Origin: Hyphomicrobiales bacterium
Lineage (GTDB): Bacteria > Pseudomonadota > Alphaproteobacteria > Rhizobiales > Rhizobiaceae
Length of the DNA: 64,000 nt
Reading direction: 5' to 3'
Assembly (NCBI GenBank): GCA_900470285.1
Contig: UCAG01000010.1
Span: 62,001 to 126,000 of the forward strand
The stretch's first letter is position 1; every line of letters starts with the position of its first letter. The translations under genes were made by a program, and so were the position numbers. The notes under the pieces are model-generated. The model searched no databases. It saw nothing but the letters and a program-made list of their open reading frames with translations, and was not told where the DNA came from. Positions 8,512 to 18,357 of this stretch are shown here, in pieces.

Positions 8512-10269
8512 ATGAATATCTTTGCTGATTTCGACGTTAAAATTAAAAAGACACTGCAAGATCTTGGTTTGAAAGACAAAGACGGTGGTGAACTGGATGT
8601 TTCCCGTGTTGGTGTTGAGCCGCCGCGTGATGCCACACATGGTGATATTTCCACCAATGCGGCCATGGTGCTTTCCAAGGCGGTTGGCAGCAATCCGCGT
8701 GAACTGGCAGCCAAAATTGCTGACGCGCTGAAAGGCGATGCGGATGTTGCATCCGTTGATGTGGCAGGTCCGGGCTTTATCAATCTGCGTCTGAATGATG
8801 ATTACTGGCAGCGTCAGCTTGGCGTTATGCTGGCAGAAGGTACTGATTACGGCCGTTCAAAAATGGGCGGTATGCGTAAGGTCAATGTGGAATATGTTTC
8901 TGCTAACCCGACCGGTCCTATGCATGTCGGCCATTGCCGTGGCGCGGTTGTCGGCGATGTGCTGGCCAACCTGCTGAAATTTGCCGGTTATGACGTAACC
9001 AAAGAATATTACATCAATGATGCCGGTGCGCAGATTGATGTTGTCGCCAAATCCGTGATGCTGCGTTACCGTGAAGCACTGGGCGAAGATATCGGTGAAA
9101 TTCCTGCCGGTCTCTATCCGGGCGATTATCTGGTGCCGCTTGGTCAGGCATTGGCCAAAGAATTTGGCTCGTCGCTGCTGGAAAAGCCGGAAGAAGAAGT
9201 TCTGCCGCTGATTAAAGACCGTTCGATTGATGCCATGATGGCGCTGATCCGTGATGATCTGGCCTCCCTCAATGTGCATCATGACCTGTTCTTCTCCGAG
9301 CGCAGCCTGCATGCTGACCATGCCAAGCTGATCCGCACCGCGATCAACGATCTGACGCTCAAAGGTCATGTCTATAAAGGCAAGCTGCCGCCGCCAAAAG
9401 GCCAGCTGCCGGACGATTGGGAAGATCGTGAGCAGACATTGCTGCGCTCGACCGAAGTCGGCGATGATATGGATCGTGCGCTGGTTAAATCCGATGGCAG
9501 CTTCACTTATTTCGCTGCGGACGTTGCTTACTTCAAAAACAAGTTCGATCGCGGCTTTGAGGAAATGATCTATGTCCTCGGCGCGGATCATGGCGGCTAT
9601 ATCAAGCGTCTGGAAGCAGTGGCAAAGGCTGTTGCTGAAGGCAAGGCTGAGCTGACAGTGCTGATCTGCCAGATGGTCAAGCTGTTCCGTGATGGCGAGC
9701 CGGTGCGTATGTCCAAGCGTTCAGGTCAGTTTATTACGCTGCGCGATGTGGTGGATGAAGTTGGTTCCGATGCTGTGCGTTTCATGATGCTTTACCGCAA
9801 AAATGATGCGTCGCTTGATTTCGATTTTGCCAAGGTGACGGAACAGTCCAAAGACAATCCGGTATTCTACGTGCAATATGCGTCTGCACGTGCGAACTCG
9901 GTTTTCCGTCAGGCGAAAGAGCAGCTTGGTTTGGAAAAAATCGAGCGTGAAGAGGCTGCAAAACACCTGTCTCTGCTCACGGATGAGAGCGAAGTGGCGC
10001 TGGTGCGTAAGCTCGCGGAATATCCGCGTTTGATCGAAACCGCGGCTATCCATCAGGAGCCGCACAGGCTCGCATTTTACCTCTATGACCTTGCAAGTGC
10101 GTTCCATTCTCAGTGGAATCGTGGCTCGGACAACGCGGACTTACGTTTTATTAAGGTTAACGATACAAACTTGTCACTTGCCAGGTTAGGGCTGGTGCAG
10201 GTTGTTTCTGATGTCTTGGTATCCGGATTGTCGATTATCGGTGCGGATGCTCCGACAGAAATGCGCTGA
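8512..10269 (+). CDS. argS: Arginyl-tRNA synthetase
   Basis: Class I synthetase that charges tRNA-Arg. The 585-residue product has an N-terminal Add-1 domain, a HIGH-type signature ([12 protein letters not shown] near residue 130) and a C-terminal DALR anticodon-binding domain ending in the expected region. The KMSKS loop appears as RMSKRSGQF. The ATG at 8512 follows AGGACAG at good spacing and begins with the conserved MNIFADF. The frame continues 11 codons further but without a ribosome site. A strong terminator follows, so the large SPOR gene is likely transcribed separately. Confidence 0.97.
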   Translation: MNIFADFDVKIKKTLQDLGLKDKDGGELDVSRVGVEPPRDATHGDISTNAAMVLSKAVGSNPRELAAKIADALKGDADVASVDVAGPGFINLRLNDDYWQRQLGVMLAEGTDYGRSKMGGMRKVNVEYVSANPTGPMHVGHCRGAVVGDVLANLLKFAGYDVTKEYYINDAGAQIDVVAKSVMLRYREALGEDIGEIPAGLYPGDYLVPLGQALAKEFGSSLLEKPEEEVLPLIKDRSIDAMMALIRDDLASLNVHHDLFFSERSLHADHAKLIRTAINDLTLKGHVYKGKLPPPKGQLPDDWEDREQTLLRSTEVGDDMDRALVKSDGSFTYFAADVAYFKNKFDRGFEEMIYVLGADHGGYIKRLEAVAKAVAEGKAELTVLICQMVKLFRDGEPVRMSKRSGQFITLRDVVDEVGSDAVRFMMLYRKNDASLDFDFAKVTEQSKDNPVFYVQYASARANSVFRQAKEQLGLEKIEREEAAKHLSLLTDESEVALVRKLAEYPRLIETAAIHQEPHRLAFYLYDLASAFHSQWNRGSDNADLRFIKVNDTNLSLARLGLVQVVSDVLVSGLSIIGADAPTEMR

Positions 10270-10318
10270 ATAGAATGAGGGCGGTTTAAGTTATCGCCCC
10301 TGATATTCAGGTAAAGAC

Positions 10319-10359
10319 CGGCACGAATGGCGCATTTGCTGCGTTTTCGTGCCGTTTTT
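10319..10359 (+). terminator. Intrinsic terminator of argS
   Basis: Arms cggcacgaa (10319-10327) and ttcgtgccg (10346-10354), followed by five T. Confidence 0.85.
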
Positions 10360-10458
10360 GCAGGAAACTACTGTCAAGTTTTGCCCACATTGCCTTGCTA
10401 TATTAGCAATGATTAGGGAGACGTCGGCGGGCGCTCCAGTTGAAATTAGGAAAACGCC

Positions 10459-13400
10459 ATGACTGACAGTAGCGTGACGGGCCGCAATCAGAATCACAGT
10501 GATATTCGCGACGAATCGGCGCGGGATAATGATCCGCTGTTTGAATTGTCGCGCATTTTTGGCTTTGATGAACCGGCAGAACAAAAAAATATGCAGAATT
10601 CGCAGGCTGAACCGGAAATGTCTTCCGAGATGAGCCTTGAGCGGGAACTGATGGCAGATTTCGATGCTGAATTCGCGGCGGACTTCGCTGCAGAACCGGC
10701 TCAGCCAGTCAGCAATTTCCAGACAGCACAGGATGAAGTTTTCAGCCCTGTTCAGCAGACCGCTGCCGAGAGCCGCTCTTACCAGCAGGCTGTTGAGCCG
10801 CGCTTTACCGGCTATGCGCCGTTACAGCGTGCTTATGCAGAAGAAAAAGCACCGGAACAGCCCCAGCCGACCTTCCAGCAGGACATTCCGCAATATTATG
10901 CAGAAGAGCAGGATTATACAGCTGCTGCACCGCAGAATGCTTATTATGAGGCCTATTCCGATCTGCCTCAGGATGCAGCATTTTCAGAGCCTGTGCAGGC
11001 TGTAAATGAAGATTATTTCTCTTCGCTGGAAAGTGAGCTAAGCCAGAATTTTGAACCGGAAGCCGCTTCTCATGCGGCTGCCGAGCCATATTATGAAGCG
11101 CCGGAGAACCAGTATGCTCAGCCTTATCAGGCGGGTTATGGTTCTCATGCGCCTGAATATTCGGAAGTTGCCGCCAATGTTTCACAAGAGCAGGCCGCAC
11201 AGGATTTTGATCTGCCTGAACTGAATACAGAGGATTTCGATCTTTCTGATATCGGCCGTGAACCGCAACAGGAATTTGTTGCTCAGAGCTATGATAATGT
11301 ATTTGCGGAAAACGAGGTGTATCGCTCCGTGAATGCAGCACAGCAGCCTGATGCCAGCTTTGAAGATGAGCTTGCATTTCTGCTGCAGGATGAAGCACCT
11401 GTCGCGGCGTCTGCTCAGACGGATAATTACGCTTATGAAGCGCCGTTTGAAGCAACACCTGAAGCAGTGTCCTATGCTGATCCGGTTGCGGCTTATGATG
11501 ATGAAGTCGTTCCGCAAACCGATATCGAACCATTGTTTGATGCACCATCCCTTGAGGTTGCGCCTGCTGTAGCCGATTTTGACGGTCAGGAGCCGGTTGC
11601 GGATCATCATGCCCATGCAGATTTGCAGGCTGAGGATGATTATACACAGGTTGCGCCTGTACAGAATTACGACCAGATTGATGATGAGTTCTTTGCTGCT
11701 CCTGATCTGAGTCGTTTGCCTAACCGCACAGTCAACGCCCAGACCAATTGGGAAGAAGACAACGCTGCTGATGCAGCTGAAGCTCCGGCAGCCAGTTCCT
11801 TTGCGGATCTGTTCGGCGCCAGATCACAGTCTGATTACGCGGAAGAAACAACAGAAACCTATGAGCCGGAACAGGCTGTTGCTTTTGAAGAAGAGCAGCA
11901 AACTGAAAATTTCAATTTCGGAGATGATTTCTACGAAGCGGAAGAAAATGCGCCAGTTGCAGAACCGGCCATAGAGCAGCCTTATGTACCGGAGCCGGAG
12001 GCTCCATTGACTTATAATGAGCCGGAAGCTCCGTTGGCATATAATGAGCCGGTAGCTCCGTTGGCCCATAATGCAGTGCGCGGTTATTCTTCCTACACAT
12101 TTGGTGCGGCGACTCCGGCTGCAGCAAGTGCAACCGCAGCTGCTGCAGGTACAACAGAACGCACTGTCAGCAGCTTTGCGGATACGATTGCAGCTGTTCC
12201 GTCTTCCTATGCTTCGCAGCCTGTGCGTGACACTGCTCCTGCTGCAGCTTCCTACGAAGAACCGGCTTATGAAGAACCGGCTGCGGCGGATAATTTCTTC
12301 AGCAATGATGATTTCGATTTTTCATTCGATGAAGACCTGCAGCCTGCCGATGATTTCGCCGTTGCAGAAGCATCGGAAGAACTGCCGCTTGATCTTGATC
12401 TGAATGATGAACCGGAGATTTCGGCCTATCAGCCTGCTCAGAGTGCAGCCTCCAAGCCGTTTGTACCGGCACCGGAAATTGAATCCGTTGTTGTGTCGGA
12501 AAACAAGGTTGAGCAGACACAGGCGCTTGATCTGCCTGAGGTCAGCTATGGTGATGATGTTAAAGAAACGGGGCTGAACAGCCTCGAATCAGAATTCGCA
12601 GAAATTTTCAGCACGATTAGTGTGAATGAAGCTGCCGCACCGGATACAACCAGTGAAGCGGACAAGGCTTTCGAAAATATTCTGCAGGATAATTTTGCAG
12701 ACTATCATACGAGCGTCAAAGCCGAGCCGGAAGAAACCGGTTCAAATGGTGCAGGTTTCGGCACTATTGCCGGCGCTGCTGCTGGTCTTGCCGGTGCAGC
12801 CGTTGCGGGTGCAGCATTGCGTGGTTCTGCCGCGCAGAGCGGTGCAGGCCAGACAGGTAATGCCACGCAGGATGATTATTACAATCACTGGGCGGCACAG
12901 GGTGCACAGAATAATGATTTCGACACCTATAATCTGTCCGAGAATTTTGCCCGCGATGAGGATGACTATACGGAAGCCCGTCCGCGTGAAGAGAACCCGT
13001 TGCGTAAACCTATCCTCTGGGCATCCGTCGCTGCTGCAACTCTGATCGTTCTGGGCGGCGGTTACTATATGCTCAAATCCGGTGGTGTTGTCGGCGGTGA
13101 ACCTGCAGTTCTGCGGGCTGACAGCCAGCCGGTCAAAGTCCAGCCGGAAAATCCGGGCGGTATGGTTGTTCCAAATCAGGACAAGGCTGTTTACGATCAG
13201 GTTTCCGGTACTAAGCCTGCTGCGCCTGAACAGAAAACCCTTATCAATACGGAAGAAGAACCGGTTGATGTTGGTCTGTTGCAGGGGGCGGATGCGGAAG
13301 AAGACCGTTTGTTGTCGAATGAACCGGAAAGCACTAATCCTGCAACGCCTCCTGCTGCCAATAATCAGGCACAAGAGGCTGAGCGTGAGCTGGTAACACC

Positions 13401-14043
13401 ACGTACGGTGAAAACCATGGTCGTGCGTGCTGACGGTACAATCGTACCGAGTGAAGCACCGGCGGCCACTGCGCCTGCAAATAATAATGCAGCAGCAACC
13501 GATAATGGTCTTGATGAGGCATCCCGTCTGATCAGCCAGAGCGCTGTTCCTGAACGTCTGGGTACTGATGCACCGGCACCTTCTGCACAGAGTGCAGCAG
13601 CACCGCGTGTTGTACAGACGCAGACTTTCACCGCTTCCGGTGAACAGGTCAAACCGCGTGAAGTGACAACAGCTCCGGTTGTGCCGTCACGTCCGGCCGA
13701 ACAGCCGGTTAATGTTGTGGGTAATGTGGAGCGTCCTGCGCAAAATACCGCGCCGCAGCAGGTTGCCAGCGCCACTGCGCCTGCAGCCAATGTTCCGGCT
13801 GGTACATGGTTCATTCAGATTGCCTCGCAGCCGAGTGCAGAACTGGCACAGAAGAGCTATGCCAATATGAGCTCGCGTTACGGTAATGTTATCGGTGGTC
13901 GTGGTGTTGATATCAAAAGGGCGGATATTGCCGGTAAGGGTACTTATTACCGTGTCCGTATTCCGGGTGGTACCAAGGCTGAAGCCGCAGCGCTCTGCGA
14001 GCGCCTGAAATCTGCCGGTGGCAGCTGCTTCCCGACACTCTGA
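10459..14043 (+). CDS. Large SPOR-domain cell-division protein with long disordered acidic region
   Basis: A 1194-residue bitopic membrane protein. Residues 1 to about 840 are low-complexity, rich in Glu, Asp, Ala, Pro, Gln and Tyr, and predicted cytoplasmic, with a short local repeat (EAPLTYNEP, EAPLAYNEP, VAPLAHN). A Gly/Ala-rich stretch near 770-800 and one transmembrane segment at about 851-873 follow. A periplasmic linker then leads to a C-terminal SPOR domain (about 1115-1194, with WFIQIASQP and YYRVRIPGG). SPOR domains bind denuded glycan strands made by amidases at the septum, so a role in division or wall remodelling is likely. Location before nagZ and scpAB is conserved in rhizobia. 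The cytoplasmic partner is unknown. Confidence 0.9.
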   Translation: MTDSSVTGRNQNHSDIRDESARDNDPLFELSRIFGFDEPAEQKNMQNSQAEPEMSSEMSLERELMADFDAEFAADFAAEPAQPVSNFQTAQDEVFSPVQQTAAESRSYQQAVEPRFTGYAPLQRAYAEEKAPEQPQPTFQQDIPQYYAEEQDYTAAAPQNAYYEAYSDLPQDAAFSEPVQAVNEDYFSSLESELSQNFEPEAASHAAAEPYYEAPENQYAQPYQAGYGSHAPEYSEVAANVSQEQAAQDFDLPELNTEDFDLSDIGREPQQEFVAQSYDNVFAENEVYRSVNAAQQPDASFEDELAFLLQDEAPVAASAQTDNYAYEAPFEATPEAVSYADPVAAYDDEVVPQTDIEPLFDAPSLEVAPAVADFDGQEPVADHHAHADLQAEDDYTQVAPVQNYDQIDDEFFAAPDLSRLPNRTVNAQTNWEEDNAADAAEAPAASSFADLFGARSQSDYAEETTETYEPEQAVAFEEEQQTENFNFGDDFYEAEENAPVAEPAIEQPYVPEPEAPLTYNEPEAPLAYNEPVAPLAHNAVRGYSSYTFGAATPAAASATAAAAGTTERTVSSFADTIAAVPSSYASQPVRDTAPAAASYEEPAYEEPAAADNFFSNDDFDFSFDEDLQPADDFAVAEASEELPLDLDLNDEPEISAYQPAQSAASKPFVPAPEIESVVVSENKVEQTQALDLPEVSYGDDVKETGLNSLESEFAEIFSTISVNEAAAPDTTSEADKAFENILQDNFADYHTSVKAEPEETGSNGAGFGTIAGAAAGLAGAAVAGAALRGSAAQSGAGQTGNATQDDYYNHWAAQGAQNNDFDTYNLSENFARDEDDYTEARPREENPLRKPILWASVAAATLIVLGGGYYMLKSGGVVGGEPAVLRADSQPVKVQPENPGGMVVPNQDKAVYDQVSGTKPAAPEQKTLINTEEEPVDVGLLQGADAEEDRLLSNEPESTNPATPPAANNQAQEAERELVTPRTVKTMVVRADGTIVPSEAPAATAPANNNAAATDNGLDEASRLISQSAVPERLGTDAPAPSAQSAAAPRVVQTQTFTASGEQVKPREVTTAPVVPSRPAEQPVNVVGNVERPAQNTAPQQVASATAPAANVPAGTWFIQIASQPSAELAQKSYANMSSRYGNVIGGRGVDIKRADIAGKGTYYRVRIPGGTKAEAAALCERLKSAGGSCFPTL

Positions 14044-14068
14044 TCCGAAAATATGTAAAACAAACATG

Positions 14069-14110
14069 AAATGCGCTGTGTATCTTTAAAATACGCAGCG
14101 CATTTTCTCT
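14069..14110 (+). terminator. Intrinsic terminator after SPOR gene
   Basis: Arms aatgcgctgtgtat and atacgcagcgcatt with one G-T mismatch, then ttctcttt. It separates the SPOR gene from nagZ. Confidence 0.7.
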
Positions 14111-14233
14111 TTATGGGTTATGCAGAGAGCATTATCTGATTTGTCGCATTATCGCGGACGTTAAATGAAGCCATTTATCTGCGAAATGCTTGTCTGATTT
14201 GTCATATTCCAATAGGCGAGGAGCATTGCCGCA

Positions 14234-15256
14234 ATGACATTTAAAGCCATGATTACCGGTTTCGAAGGTACAATGCTGACCGAAGCTGAGCAGGAATTAT
14301 TCCGTCGTGTGCGTCCGTGGGGCTTTATTCTGTTTGCCCGCAATGTGGAAAGTCTGGAGCAGTTGCGCGCATTGACCGCGCAAATCCGCGATGTGACCGG
14401 ACGGGATGAGACACTGATCTTTATCGATCAGGAAGGCGGACGTGTGCAGCGTCTGCGCCCGCCGCTGGTGCCTAATTATCCGTCGGCTTCGCAGATCGGT
14501 GCGCTTTATGAACAGGATGAAGAACAGGGTATGCGCGCCGCCTGGCTGCTCGGCCGTCTTCATGCTTTTGATCTGATGGGCGTTGGCATCAATGCCAATT
14601 GTCTGCCGGTGCTGGATGTGCCGGTTGAGGGCTCTCATGAGGTGATCGGTTCGCGCGCGTATTCCTATGATCCGGAAACTGTTGCGGTACTGGGCAATGC
14701 GGTTGCTGAAGGGCTGATGGCCGGTGGTGTGCTGCCGGTGATGAAACATATGCCGGGGCATGGCCGTGCATTTGCCGACAGCCATAAGGAACTGCCGAGC
14801 GTTGATGCGCCTTTGAGCGAACTATGCGCCCGTGATTTTGTACCATTCTGCCAGTTGGATGATCTGCCGGCCGCTATGACTGCGCATATTGTTTACAAGG
14901 CGCTTGATCCGGAACGTCCTGCAACGCTGTCACCGGTGGTTATCAATTGCGTGATCCGTGATATGCTGGATTATGACGGCTTGCTGATGAGCGACGATAT
15001 TTCCATGAAGGCGCTGTCCGGTAATCTGGATGATATTGCCCGTGAGATTATCGCTGCCGGTTGTGATGTGGTGTTGCATTGCAGCGGTGTGCTGGAAGAA
15101 ACCATTGCCGTTGCCGCTGCTATTCCTGATCTGAAAGATGAGAGCCTGCGCCGTGCGGAACTGGCTGAAGTCTTTGCAGGTGAAGCGGATCTGAGCAATG
15201 AGGCCGCGATCCGTGCGGAATTTAACGCTTTATTCCCAGAGGTCGCTGTTGCCTGA
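14234..15256 (+). CDS. nagZ: Beta-N-acetylglucosaminidase NagZ (GH3)
   Basis: A 340-residue glycoside hydrolase family 3 enzyme of the single-domain NagZ type. It has IDQEGGRVQRL, a KHMPGHGRAFADSH loop carrying the catalytic His/Asp dyad, and LLMSDDISMKAL with the nucleophile Asp. NagZ removes GlcNAc from anhydro-muropeptides in the cytoplasm during peptidoglycan recycling; its products can act as inducers of AmpC beta-lactamase in some bacteria. No signal peptide is seen, as expected. The start at ATG 14234 opens the conserved domain. It is followed closely by scpA. Confidence 0.95.
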   Translation: MTFKAMITGFEGTMLTEAEQELFRRVRPWGFILFARNVESLEQLRALTAQIRDVTGRDETLIFIDQEGGRVQRLRPPLVPNYPSASQIGALYEQDEEQGMRAAWLLGRLHAFDLMGVGINANCLPVLDVPVEGSHEVIGSRAYSYDPETVAVLGNAVAEGLMAGGVLPVMKHMPGHGRAFADSHKELPSVDAPLSELCARDFVPFCQLDDLPAAMTAHIVYKALDPERPATLSPVVINCVIRDMLDYDGLLMSDDISMKALSGNLDDIAREIIAAGCDVVLHCSGVLEETIAVAAAIPDLKDESLRRAELAEVFAGEADLSNEAAIRAEFNALFPEVAVA

Positions 15257-15290
15257 TAGTCGGGCAGAACTTCAATAAATAACAGGCCGG

Positions 15291-16196
15291 ATGATGAGTA
15301 CCGAAACCGCAAAGACGGATAATCTCCAGACACCAAAGGCCGATGTGCCGATGGATGATCTGTGGCAGTCGGAGACGGCGCTTATCATTCCGCCGGACAG
15401 TGCCGAGGATTTGACCCTGCATGTGGATGTGCAGGGTTTTGAAGGGCCGATGGATTTGCTGCTGCATCTGGCACGCAATCAGAAGGTTGATCTGACACAG
15501 ATTTCTGTGCTGGCGCTTGCCGAGCAATATCTGAAATTCATTGAGCTGGCACGCGACCGTAAGCTGGAACTGGCTGCTGATTATCTGGTGATGGCGGCAT
15601 GGCTTGCCTATCTCAAATCGCGTTTGCTGATCCCCAAGGTCAAAGATGAGGACGGTGAGACCGGTGAACAGCTGGCTTCTGTTTTGCAATTCCGGTTGAA
15701 ACGGCTTGAAGCTATGCGTGATGCGGCAGGCAAGCTGGTCAATCGTGACCGGCTGGGGCGCGATGTATTTGCCCGTGGTATGCCGGAAACGGTGCTGGTG
15801 GAAAAGACCAGCCTTTACAGCGCTTCGCTTTATGATCTGCTCACGGCTTATGCTTCACAGCGCCAGAGGCAGGCGGTTTCCCATGTGCAGATTGCCAAGC
15901 GCACAGTCTGGTCGCTGAAAGAGGCGCGGGTGCTGCTGGTGCGCATGGTAGGTGAATTGCAGGACTGGGTGGCGCTGGATGCGTTTCTGCTGGATTATAT
16001 TGCACGGCCGGAAGACCGTGCGAGTGCGATTGCCAGTTCTTTTGCCGCCAGTCTTGAGCTGGTGCGTGAAGGGCGGATGGAGTTGCGCCAGAATGCAGCT
16101 TTCGAACCGATTTTTGTACGCGCTGCCGAACGCAAACCGGTAAGCAGTGTGCCAGATGATCTGAAGACGGATCGCGAAGATAAGGATGAAGCGTGA
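15291..16196 (+). CDS. scpA: Segregation and condensation protein A
   Basis: ScpA is the kleisin subunit of the Smc-ScpAB condensin. The 301-residue protein shows the N-terminal kleisin block (FEGPMDLLLHLARNQKVDL; YLVMAAWLAYLKSRLL) and a C-terminal winged-helix region (about 220-270). Two ATGs are adjacent (15291 and 15294); either could be used. Its last four bases overlap the scpB start (GTGA), so the subunits are translationally coupled. It begins 34 bases after nagZ, probably in one operon. Confidence 0.94.
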   Translation: MMSTETAKTDNLQTPKADVPMDDLWQSETALIIPPDSAEDLTLHVDVQGFEGPMDLLLHLARNQKVDLTQISVLALAEQYLKFIELARDRKLELAADYLVMAAWLAYLKSRLLIPKVKDEDGETGEQLASVLQFRLKRLEAMRDAAGKLVNRDRLGRDVFARGMPETVLVEKTSLYSASLYDLLTAYASQRQRQAVSHVQIAKRTVWSLKEARVLLVRMVGELQDWVALDAFLLDYIARPEDRASAIASSFAASLELVREGRMELRQNAAFEPIFVRAAERKPVSSVPDDLKTDREDKDEA

Positions 16197-16942
16197 GCGA
16201 GACTGAAATTTTGACAGCTGCTGAGGCTGAAATGCCGATCATATCTTCAGATGATGTAAATCCGTCCGTGCCGTCACGCGAGGCGCTGGGTGATGTGGTG
16301 CGTATGGTTGAGGCGATTATTTTTGCGTCTTCCGAGCCGGTGACGGAGAAAATGCTGTCGGAGCGACTGCCGCTGGATGTGGATCTGTTGACGGTGCTGA
16401 AAGTGCTGCAAAGTGAATATCGTCTGCGTGGTGTCAATCTGGTCAAAGCCGGTGACGGCTGGGCATTCCGCACAGCATCGGACTTAAGCTTTCTGATGAG
16501 CCGCGATCTGGTCAAGCAGAAGAAGCTGTCGCGTGCGGCGCTCGAAGTGCTGGCGATTATTGCTTATCATCAGCCGGTAACCCGTGCGGAGATGGAAGAT
16601 ATTCGTGGCGTGGAAACCTCAAAAGGTACATTGGATGTGCTGATGGAGACCGGCTGGGTGAAGCTGCGTGGTCGCAGACGCACGCCAGGGCGTCCGGTGA
16701 CCTATGGCACGACAGACAGTTTTCTGGATCATTTCGGTCTGGCAGAGATTCGCGATCTGCCGGGTATGGATGAGTTGCGCGGGGCAGGGTTGCTCTCCGC
16801 ACGACTGCCGTCGAATTTCTCTGTGCCGGTGCCAAGTGTGCGGCCGGATGAGTTGCTGGCGGATGAGGATCCGCTAACCGCCGGTGATATTGAGGAACTT
16901 GGCCTCTTCATGCCGAAGGTCGAGGACGATCAAGATAAATAG
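16193..16942 (+). CDS. scpB: Segregation and condensation protein B
   Basis: ScpB is the tandem winged-helix (kite) partner of ScpA in condensin. The 249-residue product has two winged-helix units: about 30-100 (VRMVEAIIFASSEPV) and 105-185 (LEVLAIIAYHQPVTRAEME; GRRRTPGRPVTYGTT). Translation starts at GTG 16193, overlapping the scpA stop by four bases. The C-terminal 50 residues are acidic and variable. Downstream lies a repeat-bearing spacer with a terminator-like hairpin. Confidence 0.94.
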   Translation: MSETEILTAAEAEMPIISSDDVNPSVPSREALGDVVRMVEAIIFASSEPVTEKMLSERLPLDVDLLTVLKVLQSEYRLRGVNLVKAGDGWAFRTASDLSFLMSRDLVKQKKLSRAALEVLAIIAYHQPVTRAEMEDIRGVETSKGTLDVLMETGWVKLRGRRRTPGRPVTYGTTDSFLDHFGLAEIRDLPGMDELRGAGLLSARLPSNFSVPVPSVRPDELLADEDPLTAGDIEELGLFMPKVEDDQDK

Positions 16943-17040
16943 CGTGTCCCGAAAAGTGTGAAACGCCTACGCGGGGAAATCAGTTCACTGGATTGATTTC
17001 TGATCCCGCTTCGATCGGATACGCTACGCATAAAAACAAA
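16943..17040 (+). repeat. Intergenic repeat element (GTGTCCCGAAAAGTGTGAA type)
   Basis: A stretch beginning gcgtgtcccgaaaagtgtg and ending cgatcggatacgct. The inner segment gaaatcag...ctgatccc can fold. Its right end (ccgatcgaaacgggatacgct class) is echoed, inverted, at 52278-52303. I cannot name the family, but the pieces recur between genes here and look like dispersed non-coding repeats of Hyphomicrobiales genomes. Confidence 0.5.
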
Positions 17041-17095
17041 AGATAGAGCATTTCATGTGATTCATGGCGGAATAGAAATGCTCTATCTCTTTTTC
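17041..17095 (+). terminator. Repeat-derived hairpin, probable scpB terminator
   Basis: Arms agatagagcatttc (17041-17054) and gaaatgctctatct (17075-17088) pair perfectly and are followed by cttttt. The AGAGCA ends link it to the palindrome at 4208-4256, so a repeat may have been recruited as terminator. The remaining 280 bases to tatA hold no gene I can recognise. Confidence 0.65.
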
Positions 17096-17372
17096 GCTGC
17101 GTTTACAGTGAAAATTGTCATAATTCTGTGCTTGTTAACTTTTAAGCAGCGGCGGGGTTGCAGCCATTTCAAACAGCGGCACGTTACCGGATAAGAGCTT
17201 CATCAGAGTTCTGCCGGATAAATGTTTTTTATTTTTGTAACTATGCTGTAGAACAAAGAGAAATTTCACCGGTTCTGTTTGAACAATGCTGTGATTGCGC
17301 TTAAATAGAGACTGAGTTTGGATAATCCTGCTCCGGTATGAATATGCCGCGAGAGCATTTAGGGGATATGAG

Positions 17373-17594
17373 ATGGGTAGTTTTTCGATCTGGCACTGGC
17401 TTATCGTTCTGGCGGTTGTGCTGCTGTTGTTTGGCCGCGGCAAAATTCCTGAACTGATGGGCGATGTTGCCAAGGGCATCAAAAACTTCAAGCAGGGCAT
17501 GAACGAGCCTGAAGAAACCGATGTTGCTTCTTCCAAGACCATCGACAATGAGACCGGTGAACAGGTCAAGCCGACGAAGAAAACGACAAAATAA
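17373..17594 (+). CDS. tatA: Sec-independent translocase protein TatA
   Basis: A 73-residue protein with the TatA plan: a short N-terminal transmembrane helix ([15 protein letters not shown], about 7-21), the [12 protein letters not shown] hinge, an amphipathic helix (GIKNFKQGM) and a polar tail. TatA oligomers form the passage for folded proteins bearing twin-arginine signals. It is the first gene of a tatA-tatB-tatC cluster. The 97-base gap to tatB is larger than the tatB-tatC overlap, which may allow more TatA to be made. Confidence 0.95.
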   Translation: MGSFSIWHWLIVLAVVLLLFGRGKIPELMGDVAKGIKNFKQGMNEPEETDVASSKTIDNETGEQVKPTKKTTK

Positions 17595-17691
17595 GTCATT
17601 ACTGATCATGCTGCGCGTGTAATACGAATGTGTTGCCAATTATCTTTGGCCGGTTGCCGGCCAAAGACGCAGATGATGAAATGGAACGCCG

Positions 17692-18357
17692 ATGTTAGAT
17701 ATAGGCTGGTCGGAGCTTCTGGTAATTGCGGTTGTTATGATCGTTGTTGTCGGCCCGAAGGATCTTCCGAAAATGTTGCGCGCCTTTGGCAAGGCAACAG
17801 GAAAGCTGCGCGCCACGGCGAACGAGTTCCGGACGCATTTTGATGAAGCTATGCGCGAGGCAGAGCTGGACGAAGTCAAGAAAACGATTGACGGCGTGAA
17901 GCAATATGACCCGCGTAAAACGGTGACGGATATTTTTGAACCGGTGCGCAGCGCCGGTGATGATTTGCGTGCCAGCCTGAATAATGCATCGCCGAAGCCG
18001 GAGGAAACACCGGCTGTGCCTATGGACTCGCCGTTGGATCTCTCTGAAATCAAAGAGGAAGAGGCGAAAGCGACAACGCCTGCTGCACAGCCCGTTGCTG
18101 CAAAGCCTTCGGTTGCCAAAACTTCAGCTGTTGGTGCGGAACCTGTTGCCGCAGAGCCGGTGAAAAAAATCACGAAGCCAAGAGCTTCAAAAGCTGCGGC
18201 TGACACGGCGGCTAAGCCTGTTGCAAAGAAAGCACCAGCAAAAAGCAATTCTGCTGTGAAAACTGCACCGGTAAAACAAGCCGCAGCGAAAAAAGCTGCC
18301 GCACCCCGTGCAAAAGCCGCAGCGAAAACAACGAAAAAGACAGGAACTGAGCAGTGA
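17692..18357 (+). CDS. tatB: Sec-independent translocase protein TatB
   Basis: TatB binds twin-arginine precursors together with TatC. The 221-residue protein starts MLDIGWSELLVIAVV with the TatB-specific glutamate in the helix, then VVGPKDLPKMLRAFG and a long amphipathic helix (to about residue 80). A tail rich in Ala, Lys and Pro makes up the last 100 residues and is typical of alphaproteobacterial TatB. The stop overlaps the tatC GTG start by four bases, indicating coupled translation. Confidence 0.95.
   Translation: MLDIGWSELLVIAVVMIVVVGPKDLPKMLRAFGKATGKLRATANEFRTHFDEAMREAELDEVKKTIDGVKQYDPRKTVTDIFEPVRSAGDDLRASLNNASPKPEETPAVPMDSPLDLSEIKEEEAKATTPAAQPVAAKPSVAKTSAVGAEPVAAEPVKKITKPRASKAAADTAAKPVAKKAPAKSNSAVKTAPVKQAAAKKAAAPRAKAAAKTTKKTGTEQ

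Noticed and set aside
10805-11647. 280-codon frame antisense to the SPOR gene
   Set aside because: His/Gln-rich shadow of the low-complexity coding region.
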